DNA from: JBOHTO01 sp050733695
GTDB lineage: Bacteria; Gemmatimonadota; Gemmatimonadetes; Gemmatimonadales; Gemmatimonadaceae
Direction of reading: 5' to 3'
DNA length: 6,675 bases
Assembly: GCA_050733695.1 (NCBI GenBank)
Contig: JBOHTO010000031.1
Location: forward strand, 1 to 6,675
Below, piece after piece: positions 1 through 5,544 of the stretch. The notes under the pieces were generated by a model. The model saw nothing but the letters and a program-made list of their open reading frames with translations. It was not told the origin of the DNA and did not search any database. Each line of letters starts with the position of its first letter. Position 1 is the first letter of the stretch. A program made the position numbers and the translations under genes.

Positions 1-76
1 GGGCGGGAGAGCAGAGTTGGCCGCACCCGTAAACTCACTGGCGTTGTCATTCATCGTGCGTGAATCTTGCTGTTCT

Positions 77-110
77 GCCAATGCGGGGGAAGTCGGCACG
101 CCGCATTGGC
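77..110. repeat. Perfect 10-bp inverted repeat upstream of the di-iron gene
   Basis: The arm GCCAATGCGG (77-86) is exactly mirrored by CCGCATTGGC (101-110) around a 14-nt loop. No T-tract follows, so it is not a textbook intrinsic terminator. It could be the terminator of a gene lying left of the window, or an operator or 5' leader hairpin for the gene starting at 216. The repeat itself is certain; its role is unknown. Confidence 0.6.
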
Positions 111-141
111 CGTGTCGCCCGGCCGACTGTGCCTGCATGAT

Positions 142-181
142 CCGGGGAAGGGGGGATCGCCGGGGAAGGGGGATCGCCGGG
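142..181 (+). repeat. Tandem G-rich repeat, possible G-quadruplex
   Basis: Two near-identical units lie head to tail: 142-159 (18 nt) and 160-176 (17 nt), each reading CCGGGGAA, then a G-run, then ATCG. They differ only by one G in the second run, and a third partial unit (CCGGG) follows. The tract has four G-runs (144-147, 150-155, 162-165, 168-172) separated by loops of 2, 6 and 2 nt. That fits the G3+N1-7 quadruplex pattern on the coding strand. It ends about 35 nt before the start codon at 216, so it would sit in the promoter or the 5' leader of the di-iron gene. Folding is inferred, not shown. Confidence 0.6.
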
Positions 182-215
182 CCGTGACAAGTCATCGTGA
201 ACGCGTGGAGGCGGA

Positions 216-1121
216 ATGAGTGAGATCGAGTTCGATCTGGATCGGTATCTTCGCAACTCCAAAAAGGTCGATCTCGGTGATGTCGACTGGGAGGGGATAA
301 GAGAGCATCCCGTCTCGGTCCAGGAGGCGCGCTGCCTCGCCTACATGATGGACATCGAGTCGCATACCGTGATCTTCCTCCGCGACCTTCTCTCCACCCC
401 CGCCGCACGTGAGCCGGACATCACCGCCTTTCTCTCCTGCTGGGTGTACGAGGAACTCTGGCACGGCGAGGCGTTCAGCCGGCTGCTGGGGGAGGCCGGT
501 TACACACTGCAGCCGGACAGCGAACGCACGAAGTGGGACGATCCATACCCCAGCAGGGTGGTGCGGAACTCGTGGATCCGCAGCATGATGAAGAGCCGCT
601 TGTACGTCGACCAGCTCAAGCGGATGGCAGGATGGATGATGGTCAAGGATTTCCCCGCCGTTCACATGGCGTGGGGCGCGCTCAACGAGTACGCGACGCT
701 CACGTCGTACCACCGGCTCATTGCGAAGACGAAGCATCCTGTGATCATCGACATACTCGGTCGTGTGATCAAGGATGAGCGGCGGCATTACGCCTTCTAC
801 CGCAACCAGGCGCAGCTCCGGCTCGCGCGCAGCGCGAAGGCGCGCAAGGTCACACGCTGGGCGCTGGACAAGCTCTGGGCGCCGGTCGGCACCGGCGTGC
901 GGCCGCAGGAGGAGACGGATTTCGTGGTTGCGTATTTGATGGGGGAGGAAGAGGGGATCGCAACGGCGAAGGAGATGGACCGGTCCATCAGCCGGTTGCC
1001 GGGGCTCGAGGGTGGCGATTTCATAGAGCGCTCGGTCCACGCAGCGCTCGCTCGCGTCGGCCCGGTGTATGGCGAAGAGCCGCGCTACGCCGTGGCGATC
1101 GAGCCGGTCCTGCAGGCGTAG
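216..1121 (+). CDS. Ferritin-like di-iron protein, acyl-ACP desaturase type
   Basis: This is a 301-residue soluble protein with no signal peptide or membrane segment. It carries the complete carboxylate-bridged di-iron ligand set in the order and spacing of soluble (type 2) acyl-ACP desaturases: E48 in the first helix, E80-x-x-H83 (EELWHGEAF), E158-x-x-T161 (NEYAT) and E188-x-x-H191 (DERRHYAFY). Castor stearoyl-ACP desaturase has E105, E143xxH146, E196xxT199 and E229xxH232; T199 is the residue linked to oxygen activation, and its counterpart T161 is present here. The expected role is therefore O2-dependent oxidation, probably desaturation, of a carrier- or CoA-bound acyl chain in the cytoplasm. 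The substrate cannot be read from sequence, and an oxygenase or oxidase role remains possible. The ATG start has a GGAG (207-210) five bases upstream. The next gene is an exporter 111 nt downstream on the same strand, so co-transcription is possible. Family call is strong; exact reaction is inference. Confidence 0.85.
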   Translation: MSEIEFDLDRYLRNSKKVDLGDVDWEGIREHPVSVQEARCLAYMMDIESHTVIFLRDLLSTPAAREPDITAFLSCWVYEELWHGEAFSRLLGEAGYTLQPDSERTKWDDPYPSRVVRNSWIRSMMKSRLYVDQLKRMAGWMMVKDFPAVHMAWGALNEYATLTSYHRLIAKTKHPVIIDILGRVIKDERRHYAFYRNQAQLRLARSAKARKVTRWALDKLWAPVGTGVRPQEETDFVVAYLMGEEEGIATAKEMDRSISRLPGLEGGDFIERSVHAALARVGPVYGEEPRYAVAIEPVLQA

Positions 1122-1134
1122 CCGACCGCAGCAG

Positions 1135-1148
1135 CGCGCAGACGCGCG
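1135..1148 (+). terminator. Short GC hairpin after the di-iron gene (weak)
   Basis: CGCGC (1135-1139) pairs with GCGCG (1144-1148) across a 4-nt loop, 14 nt after the stop codon at 1121. A second short hairpin, CCGGG/CCCGG (1171-1175/1183-1187), follows. Neither has a T-tract. In such GC-rich DNA short stems are common, so a terminator role is only possible, and read-through into the exporter is equally plausible. Confidence 0.2.
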
Positions 1149-1232
1149 GGGCCGGGCAACCGTCTACATTCCGGGAGCACCGCCCGGCTCCGTTGCGGGC
1201 GACAGTGTCGTCCGCACCCGGAGAGCCACGAC

Positions 1233-3068
1233 TTGGCCGAGAGCACTACAGCGAAGAAGGAAGCGAAGAAGCGACCCACCCCCGCGGCCGCCTGGCGTGA
1301 GGCGCGGGCGCTCATGTGGCAGCACCGCCGCTCGCTGTCTGTTGGCCTGGGCGTGATGATCGTCAATCGCGCGGCGGGTCTCGTTCTTCCCGGCAGCTCG
1401 AAGTACCTGATCGACGAGGTGATTGGCCAGGGGCGCGTGGGTCTGCTCCTCCCGCTCGCGGCGGCGGTTGGCGCGGCGACGCTGATCCAGGCCGCGACAT
1501 CGTTCGCGCTCTCGCAGGTGATCAGCGTGGCGGCGCAGCGGGCGATCACGGACATGCGCCGGCGTGTGCAGCGCCGTGTGACGCGGTTCCCGGTTCGCTT
1601 CTTCGACGGCACGCAGAGCGGCGTTCTCATCTCGCGCATCATGACCGACGCGGAAGGGATCAGGAATCTCGTCGGCACGGGGATAGTGCAGCTTGTGGGC
1701 GGACTCGTCACGGCCATCATCGCGCTCGTCGTGCTGCTGTACCTGAGCTGGCAGCTCACCCTCGCGATCGTCGTCTTTCTCGTCGTATTCGGCGGCGCGC
1801 TGGCGCTTGCGTTCACGCGCCTGCGACCGGTGTTCCGCGAGCGCGGCGAGATCAACGCTGCCGTCACCGGGCGCCTCGCCGAAACGCTCGGCGGCATCCG
1901 TGTCGTGAAGGCGTACGGCTCGGAGCGGCGGGAGCAGATCGTCTTCGCCCGCGGCGTGCACCGTCTCTTTCGCAACATCGCGAAGTCCATCACGGGCGTG
2001 TCTGCGATCGGTGCCGTCGCGACCGTGGTCGTCGGCGCCGTTGGGGTGCTGATGATAACCGTTGGCGGCCGGGCGATCATCGGCGGCACGATGACTCTGG
2101 GCGACTTCGTGATGTACATCTTCTTCGTCGGACTGCTGGCCGCGCCCGTCGTGCAGATGGCGTCCATCGGAACGCAGATCAGCGAGGCGTTCGCGGGGCT
2201 GGATCGCATCCGCGACCTTCTCTCCACTCCGACGGAGCTCGACGAGGATGCCGGCCGCGCGCGGCTTGACGATGTGCGCGGCGAGGTCGCATTCGAAGAT
2301 GTGTGGTTCGAGTACGAACCCGGAGTGCCCGTCCTGCGCGGGATCTCCTTCGAGGCTCCCGCCGGTACGACGACGGCCCTCGTCGGATCGAGCGGATCGG
2401 GGAAGAGCACGCTGGTCAGTCTGGTGATGGCCTTCAACCGCCCGACATCGGGGCGCGTCACCGTCGACGGGCGCGACCTGCTCGGCGCGCGACTCGCTGA
2501 CTACCGGGCGCAGCTTGGCGTCGTGCTGCAGGACAACTTCCTTTTCGACGGCACAATCGCCGAGAACATCGGCTTCGCGCGTCCTGGCGCGTCGCGCGAG
2601 GACATCGAGGAGGTGGCGCGCATCGCGAACGCGGATCAGTTCATCCAGGGCTTCCCCGACGGCTACGACAGCGTGGTGGGAGAACGCGGCATCAAGCTCT
2701 CCGGCGGCCAGCGCCAGCGAATCGCCATAGCGCGCGCGATTCTCGCGGACCCGCGCATACTCATTCTCGACGAGGCCACGTCCAGTCTCGACAGCGAGAG
2801 CGAGGCGCTCATACAACAGGGGCTCGCGCGCCTGCGCCGCGGGCGCACGACGTTCGTGATTGCGCACCGGCTGTCCACCATCCGCAGCGCGGACACCATC
2901 ATCGTGCTGGAGGCGGGCGTGATCGTGGAGAGCGGGACGCATACGGAACTGATGGATGCGGGCGGACGGTACAGGGAGTTGCACGACCGGCAGTACACGT
3001 GGGAGCACGACCGCTTCATCAATCCAGGGGAGGATTTCACGCCGGAGCCGTCGGCGTTCGTGCGGTGA
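1233..3068 (+). CDS. ABC exporter half-transporter (permease fused to ATPase)
   Basis: This 611-residue MsbA/LmrA-type exporter subunit should work as a homodimer, using ATP to move lipids, lipid-linked molecules or hydrophobic compounds out of the cytoplasm or across the inner membrane. After a basic N-terminal tail (about 1-30) come about six membrane segments (near 33-53, 68-92, 148-171, 174-194, 254-277 and 290-312). The ATPase follows (about 350-590) with every working motif: Walker A GSSGSGKST (385-393), Q-loop Q433, signature LSGGQ (489-493), Walker B ILILDE (509-514, catalytic E514), D-loop and H545. Nothing is missing, so it should be active. The chosen start is TTG with GGAG (1220-1223) nine bases upstream. 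The first in-frame ATG (1314, residue 28) would cut off only the basic tail. The stop overlaps the start of the next gene by 4 nt, indicating translational coupling to a lipoprotein. The cargo is unknown. Confidence 0.93.
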   Translation: MAESTTAKKEAKKRPTPAAAWREARALMWQHRRSLSVGLGVMIVNRAAGLVLPGSSKYLIDEVIGQGRVGLLLPLAAAVGAATLIQAATSFALSQVISVAAQRAITDMRRRVQRRVTRFPVRFFDGTQSGVLISRIMTDAEGIRNLVGTGIVQLVGGLVTAIIALVVLLYLSWQLTLAIVVFLVVFGGALALAFTRLRPVFRERGEINAAVTGRLAETLGGIRVVKAYGSERREQIVFARGVHRLFRNIAKSITGVSAIGAVATVVVGAVGVLMITVGGRAIIGGTMTLGDFVMYIFFVGLLAAPVVQMASIGTQISEAFAGLDRIRDLLSTPTELDEDAGRARLDDVRGEVAFEDVWFEYEPGVPVLRGISFEAPAGTTTALVGSSGSGKSTLVSLVMAFNRPTSGRVTVDGRDLLGARLADYRAQLGVVLQDNFLFDGTIAENIGFARPGASREDIEEVARIANADQFIQGFPDGYDSVVGERGIKLSGGQRQRIAIARAILADPRILILDEATSSLDSESEALIQQGLARLRRGRTTFVIAHRLSTIRSADTIIVLEAGVIVESGTHTELMDAGGRYRELHDRQYTWEHDRFINPGEDFTPEPSAFVR

Positions 3069-4450
3069 CGCGTCGCCGGGTGATACTCGGCGTTTTCGCC
3101 CTTGTGACGGCGGCGACAGGGTGTGGCTCGGGAGTCGATGTGCCGCGCCCATCCCTCTCCGGCGGCGAGCCGGTGCCCGTTCTTCCGCACGCGATCATCG
3201 GCATCCCCCTGCGGCTCCCGCTCACAGAGCTGCGCTCGATCATCGACTCCGTGCTACCCGAACGTGGCAGCCTCGCGCAGGCCGAATGCTCGGCGCTGGG
3301 CGGCGTGCTCTGCCACCAGTACGCATACATCCGGGATGATCTCGCCGTCGCGATGTCGGGGGACAGGCTCACCATCTCCGCGCTGCTGAGCTACAGGGCG
3401 CGGCTCGAGATACCGCTCGTGGGACAGGTCGCGAGCTGTGGCTTCGGACGGGATCGCATGCCGCGTGCGCGCATCACGCTCTCCACGACCGTCGGCTGGC
3501 GCCCCGACTGGCGCATCGGTACGGACTCGACCGCGCTGGCGGTTCGGCTCATCGACGAATGCCGAGTGACCGCGCTCGGGATCGATGCCTCGCCTTTCGT
3601 GCGCCGACTGCTCGAAGGCCAGCTCGATGCCGTCGAGCGCGCAGTGGACGCCGAGGTCCCGCGCCGGCTCAGTCTGAAGCAGGCCGCCGAGTCGCTGTGG
3701 ACCACGTTGCAGACGCCGGCCGCCATCGGCGACAGCATCTGGCTGACGATCTCTCCGGCAACGCTCCGGCTGGCGCCGATAACGAGCGACGAGGGTGCCA
3801 TCACGTCGCAGGTTGCGCTCACCGCGAGGCCGACGGTGAGCATCGGGGCGCGTCCGTCGCCCGACAGTGCACCAGTTCAGCCGCTGCCGCCGCTCGCGAT
3901 TGCGGCGAGTGTCCCCGACATCCTGAGCGTTCCCGTGCGGGTGGAGATTCCCTTCACCGAGGTGAGCGCACGTATCAACGCGGCCGTGCGCGGCCGCCCG
4001 CTGGATGGAGGGCATCGGATCGCGGGCGTTGGAGTCTGGGGCGCGGGTGACAGCGTGGTCGTGCAGCTCGACGTAGCGGGCGATCACACGCTGTCGCTCT
4101 ATCTCGTTGGCGCGGTCGTATACGATGCCGCCCCCCGCACGATTGGCGTGAGCGGGCTGCGTTACACGATCGAGAGCGACCAGGCGATGACGCGCATTGG
4201 CGCCCGGCTCGCGGCCGGCGAAATACGCTCGGCGATCCAGGACGCGGTGGGGCCGGGCGAGTGGCCAGTGGGTCCGTATCTCGAGTCCGTGCGTGCGCAG
4301 CTCGGGGAAGCGCTCGGCGGCGAGCTTGCGCCGGGAGTCACGAGTGTGGCGGAGATCTATGCGGTCGACATACTCGGCGTGTACAGCTCGGCGACGGCGT
4401 TCGTGGTGCACGGGTTCTTTGCGGGGCGTGCGCGGATAGAGCTGTCGTAG
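3065..4450 (+). CDS. DUF4403 family lipoprotein
   Basis: This 461-residue protein starts at GTG 3065, whose last bases overlap the exporter's TGA (GTGA, 3065-3068). A longer in-frame ORF opens at 2999 but would bury the signal peptide. The N-terminus has arginines (3-5), a hydrophobic stretch (6-17) and a lipobox-like ATGC ending at C20. The -3 residue is Ala rather than the usual Leu, so lipidation is likely but not certain. The rest matches DUF4403 as I know it: an IPLxLPLTEL element at 47-56, GWRPDWRI at 144-151, and a related second half from about 289 (VPVRVEIPFTEV) through VVVQLDVAG (330-338) and VVYD (351-354). No enzyme motif is visible. DUF4403 has no established function; the repeated beta-rich architecture would suit a lipid-binding or scaffold role, which is inference. 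Coupling to an ABC exporter suggests an accessory protein in the periplasm or outer membrane. Confidence 0.85.
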   Translation: MTRRRVILGVFALVTAATGCGSGVDVPRPSLSGGEPVPVLPHAIIGIPLRLPLTELRSIIDSVLPERGSLAQAECSALGGVLCHQYAYIRDDLAVAMSGDRLTISALLSYRARLEIPLVGQVASCGFGRDRMPRARITLSTTVGWRPDWRIGTDSTALAVRLIDECRVTALGIDASPFVRRLLEGQLDAVERAVDAEVPRRLSLKQAAESLWTTLQTPAAIGDSIWLTISPATLRLAPITSDEGAITSQVALTARPTVSIGARPSPDSAPVQPLPPLAIAASVPDILSVPVRVEIPFTEVSARINAAVRGRPLDGGHRIAGVGVWGAGDSVVVQLDVAGDHTLSLYLVGAVVYDAAPRTIGVSGLRYTIESDQAMTRIGARLAAGEIRSAIQDAVGPGEWPVGPYLESVRAQLGEALGGELAPGVTSVAEIYAVDILGVYSSATAFVVHGFFAGRARIELS

Positions 4451-4490
4451 CCGAGGGTCAGCGTCACGGATGTCGGCGATGCATGGACCT

Positions 4491-4549
4491 GCGCCGAGTG
4501 ATGCCAGGCAGTGTCGGTGAGGCTCGCCCTCCGGACTCGCGCCGAGTGA
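4491..4549 (+). repeat. 11-bp direct repeat in the gap before the toxin-antitoxin genes
   Basis: GCGCCGAGTGA occurs at 4491-4501 and again at 4539-4549, 48 bp apart, in the 173-nt gap between the DUF4403 gene and the antitoxin. The second copy abuts the inverted repeat at 4550. It may be a scar of duplication or insertion, or a binding-site pair. The identity is exact; a function is not supported. Confidence 0.4.
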
Positions 4550-4576
4550 GCCCAACCGGCGCAGGCGTGGTTGGGC
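4550..4576. repeat. Perfect 8-bp inverted repeat overlapping the antitoxin promoter
   Basis: GCCCAACC (4550-4557) is mirrored by GGTTGGGC (4569-4576) around 11 nt. The right arm covers the proposed -35 element, so it is well placed as an operator for the ribbon-helix-helix antitoxin, which would autoregulate as is usual for such modules. Alternatively it is a hairpin terminator of the DUF4403 gene 100 nt upstream, although no T-tract follows. Confidence 0.45.
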
Positions 4577-4600
4577 GTCTTGCCCCGTCGCGGGTATGAT
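4571..4600 (+). promoter_or_regulatory. Candidate sigma70-type promoter for the antitoxin-toxin operon
   Basis: TATGAT (4595-4600) matches the -10 consensus at five of six positions and stands out in GC-rich DNA. TTGGGC (4571-4576) is a partial -35 at 18-nt spacing. A strong Shine-Dalgarno, AGGAGG (4614-4619), follows just before the start codon at 4624, giving a short leader. The -10 is convincing; the -35 is weak, as is typical of a promoter under repressor control. Confidence 0.5.
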
Positions 4601-4623
4601 GTATTCTCACACCAGGAGGCCTC

Positions 4624-4866
4624 ATGGCCAAGACGAAAGTGGCCGTCACGCTCGAGACCCACACCCTGCGTCGGGTCGACCGCCTCGTGCGGGATGCTCG
4701 CTATCCGAACCGAAGCCAGGCGATTGAAGCCGCCGTTGCCGCCCAGCTCGAGCGATTGGAGCGCCGACGTCTCGCCGATGAGTGCGCGAAACTCGATCCG
4801 GCGGCCGAGCGGGCTATGGCTTACGAGGGACTCGGGAAAGACGCTGCTGCGTGGCCGGAATACTGA
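4624..4866 (+). CDS. mazE: Ribbon-helix-helix antitoxin of a MazEF-type module
   Basis: This is an 80-residue protein. Residues 4-10 (TKVAVTL) form the DNA-contacting strand, 12-25 the first helix, the PNRS turn (28-31) opens the second helix (30-45), and the charged tail (about 46-80, ending in WPEY) is where such antitoxins usually grip the toxin. It should dimerise, bind its own promoter and neutralise MazF. AGGAGG lies four bases before the ATG. The fold is ribbon-helix-helix, as in mycobacterial and Bacillus MazE-type partners, not the AbrB fold of E. coli MazE, so the symbol is used for its role. The toxin gene starts inside its last codons (16-nt overlap). The frame is intact, while the toxin's is broken, so as written the antitoxin stands without a normal partner. 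Confidence 0.85.
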   Translation: MAKTKVAVTLETHTLRRVDRLVRDARYPNRSQAIEAAVAAQLERLERRRLADECAKLDPAAERAMAYEGLGKDAAAWPEY

Positions 4867-5188
4867 GGGGTGAGATTCGGCGGGCGGACCTTGCTCCCAC
4901 TCGCGGGAAGGAGCGGGCTGGGAAGCGGCCGGTCCTGGTCTTGAGCGACGATGTCTTCAACGCGCGATCGGGCACTGTCATCGCTGTCGCGTTGACCAGT
5001 CAGGCGCAACGGGCTGGGTTCCCGTTGACGCTGGAGTTGACGGCCCCGCGACTCCCGAAGCGGAGTTGGGTGAAGATCAGCCAGATCCGAACGTTGGCCA
5101 TCGAGCGGATCGGCAGCGTCTCGGCCGCGCGTCGCCAGAGGAACTCACGCAAGTCGTTGAGGGTCTGAATGAGATTCTTGGCGTCTGA
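4851..5188 (+). pseudogene. mazF: MazF-family endoribonuclease toxin, frameshifted
   Basis: From GTG 4851 the frame reads as a typical MazF (RNA-cleaving PemK/MazF toxin): RGEIRRADL (6-14), PTRGKERAGKRPVLVLS (16-32) including the conserved R26, AVALTSQ (45-51) with the active-site Thr/Ser pair T49-S50, and SWVKISQIRTL ending in ERIG at residue 88. The frame then degenerates into a basic tail (SVSAARRQ and onward) and stops at 5166-5168, giving 105 residues. Reading on in the next frame from 5114 gives QRLGRASPEELTQVVEGLNE and a stop at 5186-5188, which is exactly the normal MazF C-terminal helix. One base is therefore missing near 5112-5114. Restoring it gives 112 residues, the usual family length. 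As written, the toxin has lost its last helix and is probably inactive or unstable. A sequencing or assembly error is the main alternative to real inactivation. Confidence 0.85.
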
Positions 5189-5216
5189 CTCCAACAAGCC
5201 GATAAAGCTGCCGGTC

Positions 5217-5248
5217 GCGTTGCCGAGATCGCACGAAGCTGGCAACGC
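5217..5248. repeat. Perfect 8-bp inverted repeat after mazF
   Basis: GCGTTGCC (5217-5224) pairs with GGCAACGC (5241-5248) across 16 nt, 28 nt after the restored mazF stop. There is no T-tract. It could act as a weak terminator or as a processing hairpin between the toxin-antitoxin module and the next gene pair. The rest of the 5189-5325 gap shows no gene that I can support. Confidence 0.35.
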
Positions 5249-5325
5249 CGGGAGGGACGCATCTCGTCCGGCGCCGACGGCCGGACTCTCTACTACCGCC
5301 CATGCCGCGACCTGGACCTGATCGC

Positions 5326-5544
5326 ATGCTCGACACGTCACCGGCGGCAGAGCAGGTAAGGATCGCTGCGATTCGGTGCATTGACCCCATCCAGCGCATG
5401 CGACTTGCGCTGGAGATGAGCGAGTGGGCGCGAGCGCTCGCGCTCGCGCGCCTCCGGGCGCTCCACCCCGACTGGTCCGAACCGCAACTCGTCGAATTGC
5501 TGCTCGCCAGGATTCACGACGACAGGATCTTCGCGCGCCTGTGA
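5326..5544 (+). CDS. Small helical protein paired with a nucleotidyltransferase
   Basis: This is a 72-residue protein from ATG 5326 (MLDTSPAAEQVR). An ATG 24 nt upstream (5302) is also in frame, but from memory family members begin near the DTSP motif, and neither start has a clear Shine-Dalgarno. The sequence is almost wholly helical, with a conserved-looking core MRLALEMSEWARALALARLRALHPDWSE followed by a short acidic/basic tail. I recognise this as a common uncharacterised family found just upstream of minimal nucleotidyltransferases. It has no catalytic motif, signal peptide or membrane segment. Its stop overlaps the start of the next gene by 4 nt (GTGA, 5541-5544), so the two are translationally coupled and probably form a complex. 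An antitoxin-like or regulatory role is an attractive inference, not an established fact. Confidence 0.75.
   Translation: MLDTSPAAEQVRIAAIRCIDPIQRMRLALEMSEWARALALARLRALHPDWSEPQLVELLLARIHDDRIFARL

Noticed and set aside
44..68. TTGTCA (44-49) as a -35 for the di-iron gene
   Set aside because: No acceptable -10 hexamer exists at 15-19 nt spacing.
192..1040. Minus-strand frame opposite the di-iron gene
   Set aside because: It has low-complexity Arg/His/Pro-rich content and no motif; the plus strand carries a complete di-iron site.
1200..1210. Palindrome CGACAGTGTCG before the exporter as an operator
   Set aside because: It is only 5+5 bp in GC-rich DNA and no promoter could be placed next to it.
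2999..3064. Longer N-terminus for the DUF4403 protein starting at 2999
   Set aside because: It would bury the signal peptide and lie wholly inside the exporter's coding end. The GTG at 3065 gives a clean lipoprotein N-terminus and the classic 4-nt overlap.
1164..3152. Long minus-strand open frame across the exporter gene
   Set aside because: It is a high-GC shadow frame rich in Arg/Ala/His with no recognisable domain, opposite a gene with all ABC motifs intact.
4550..4576. Integron attC-like core sites: GCCCAAC fits RYYYAAC and GTTGGGC fits GTTRRRY next to a MazEF module
   Set aside because: The whole palindrome is only 27 bp, shorter than known attC sites, with no inner L boxes, and no matching site follows mazF or the nucleotidyltransferase gene.
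5189..5350. Stop-free stretch in the restored mazF frame (SWQRREGRISSGADGRTLYYRP), possibly a gene remnant
   Set aside because: It has no start codon, no family that I recognise, and overlaps the start of the next gene. Open frames of this length are common at this GC content.
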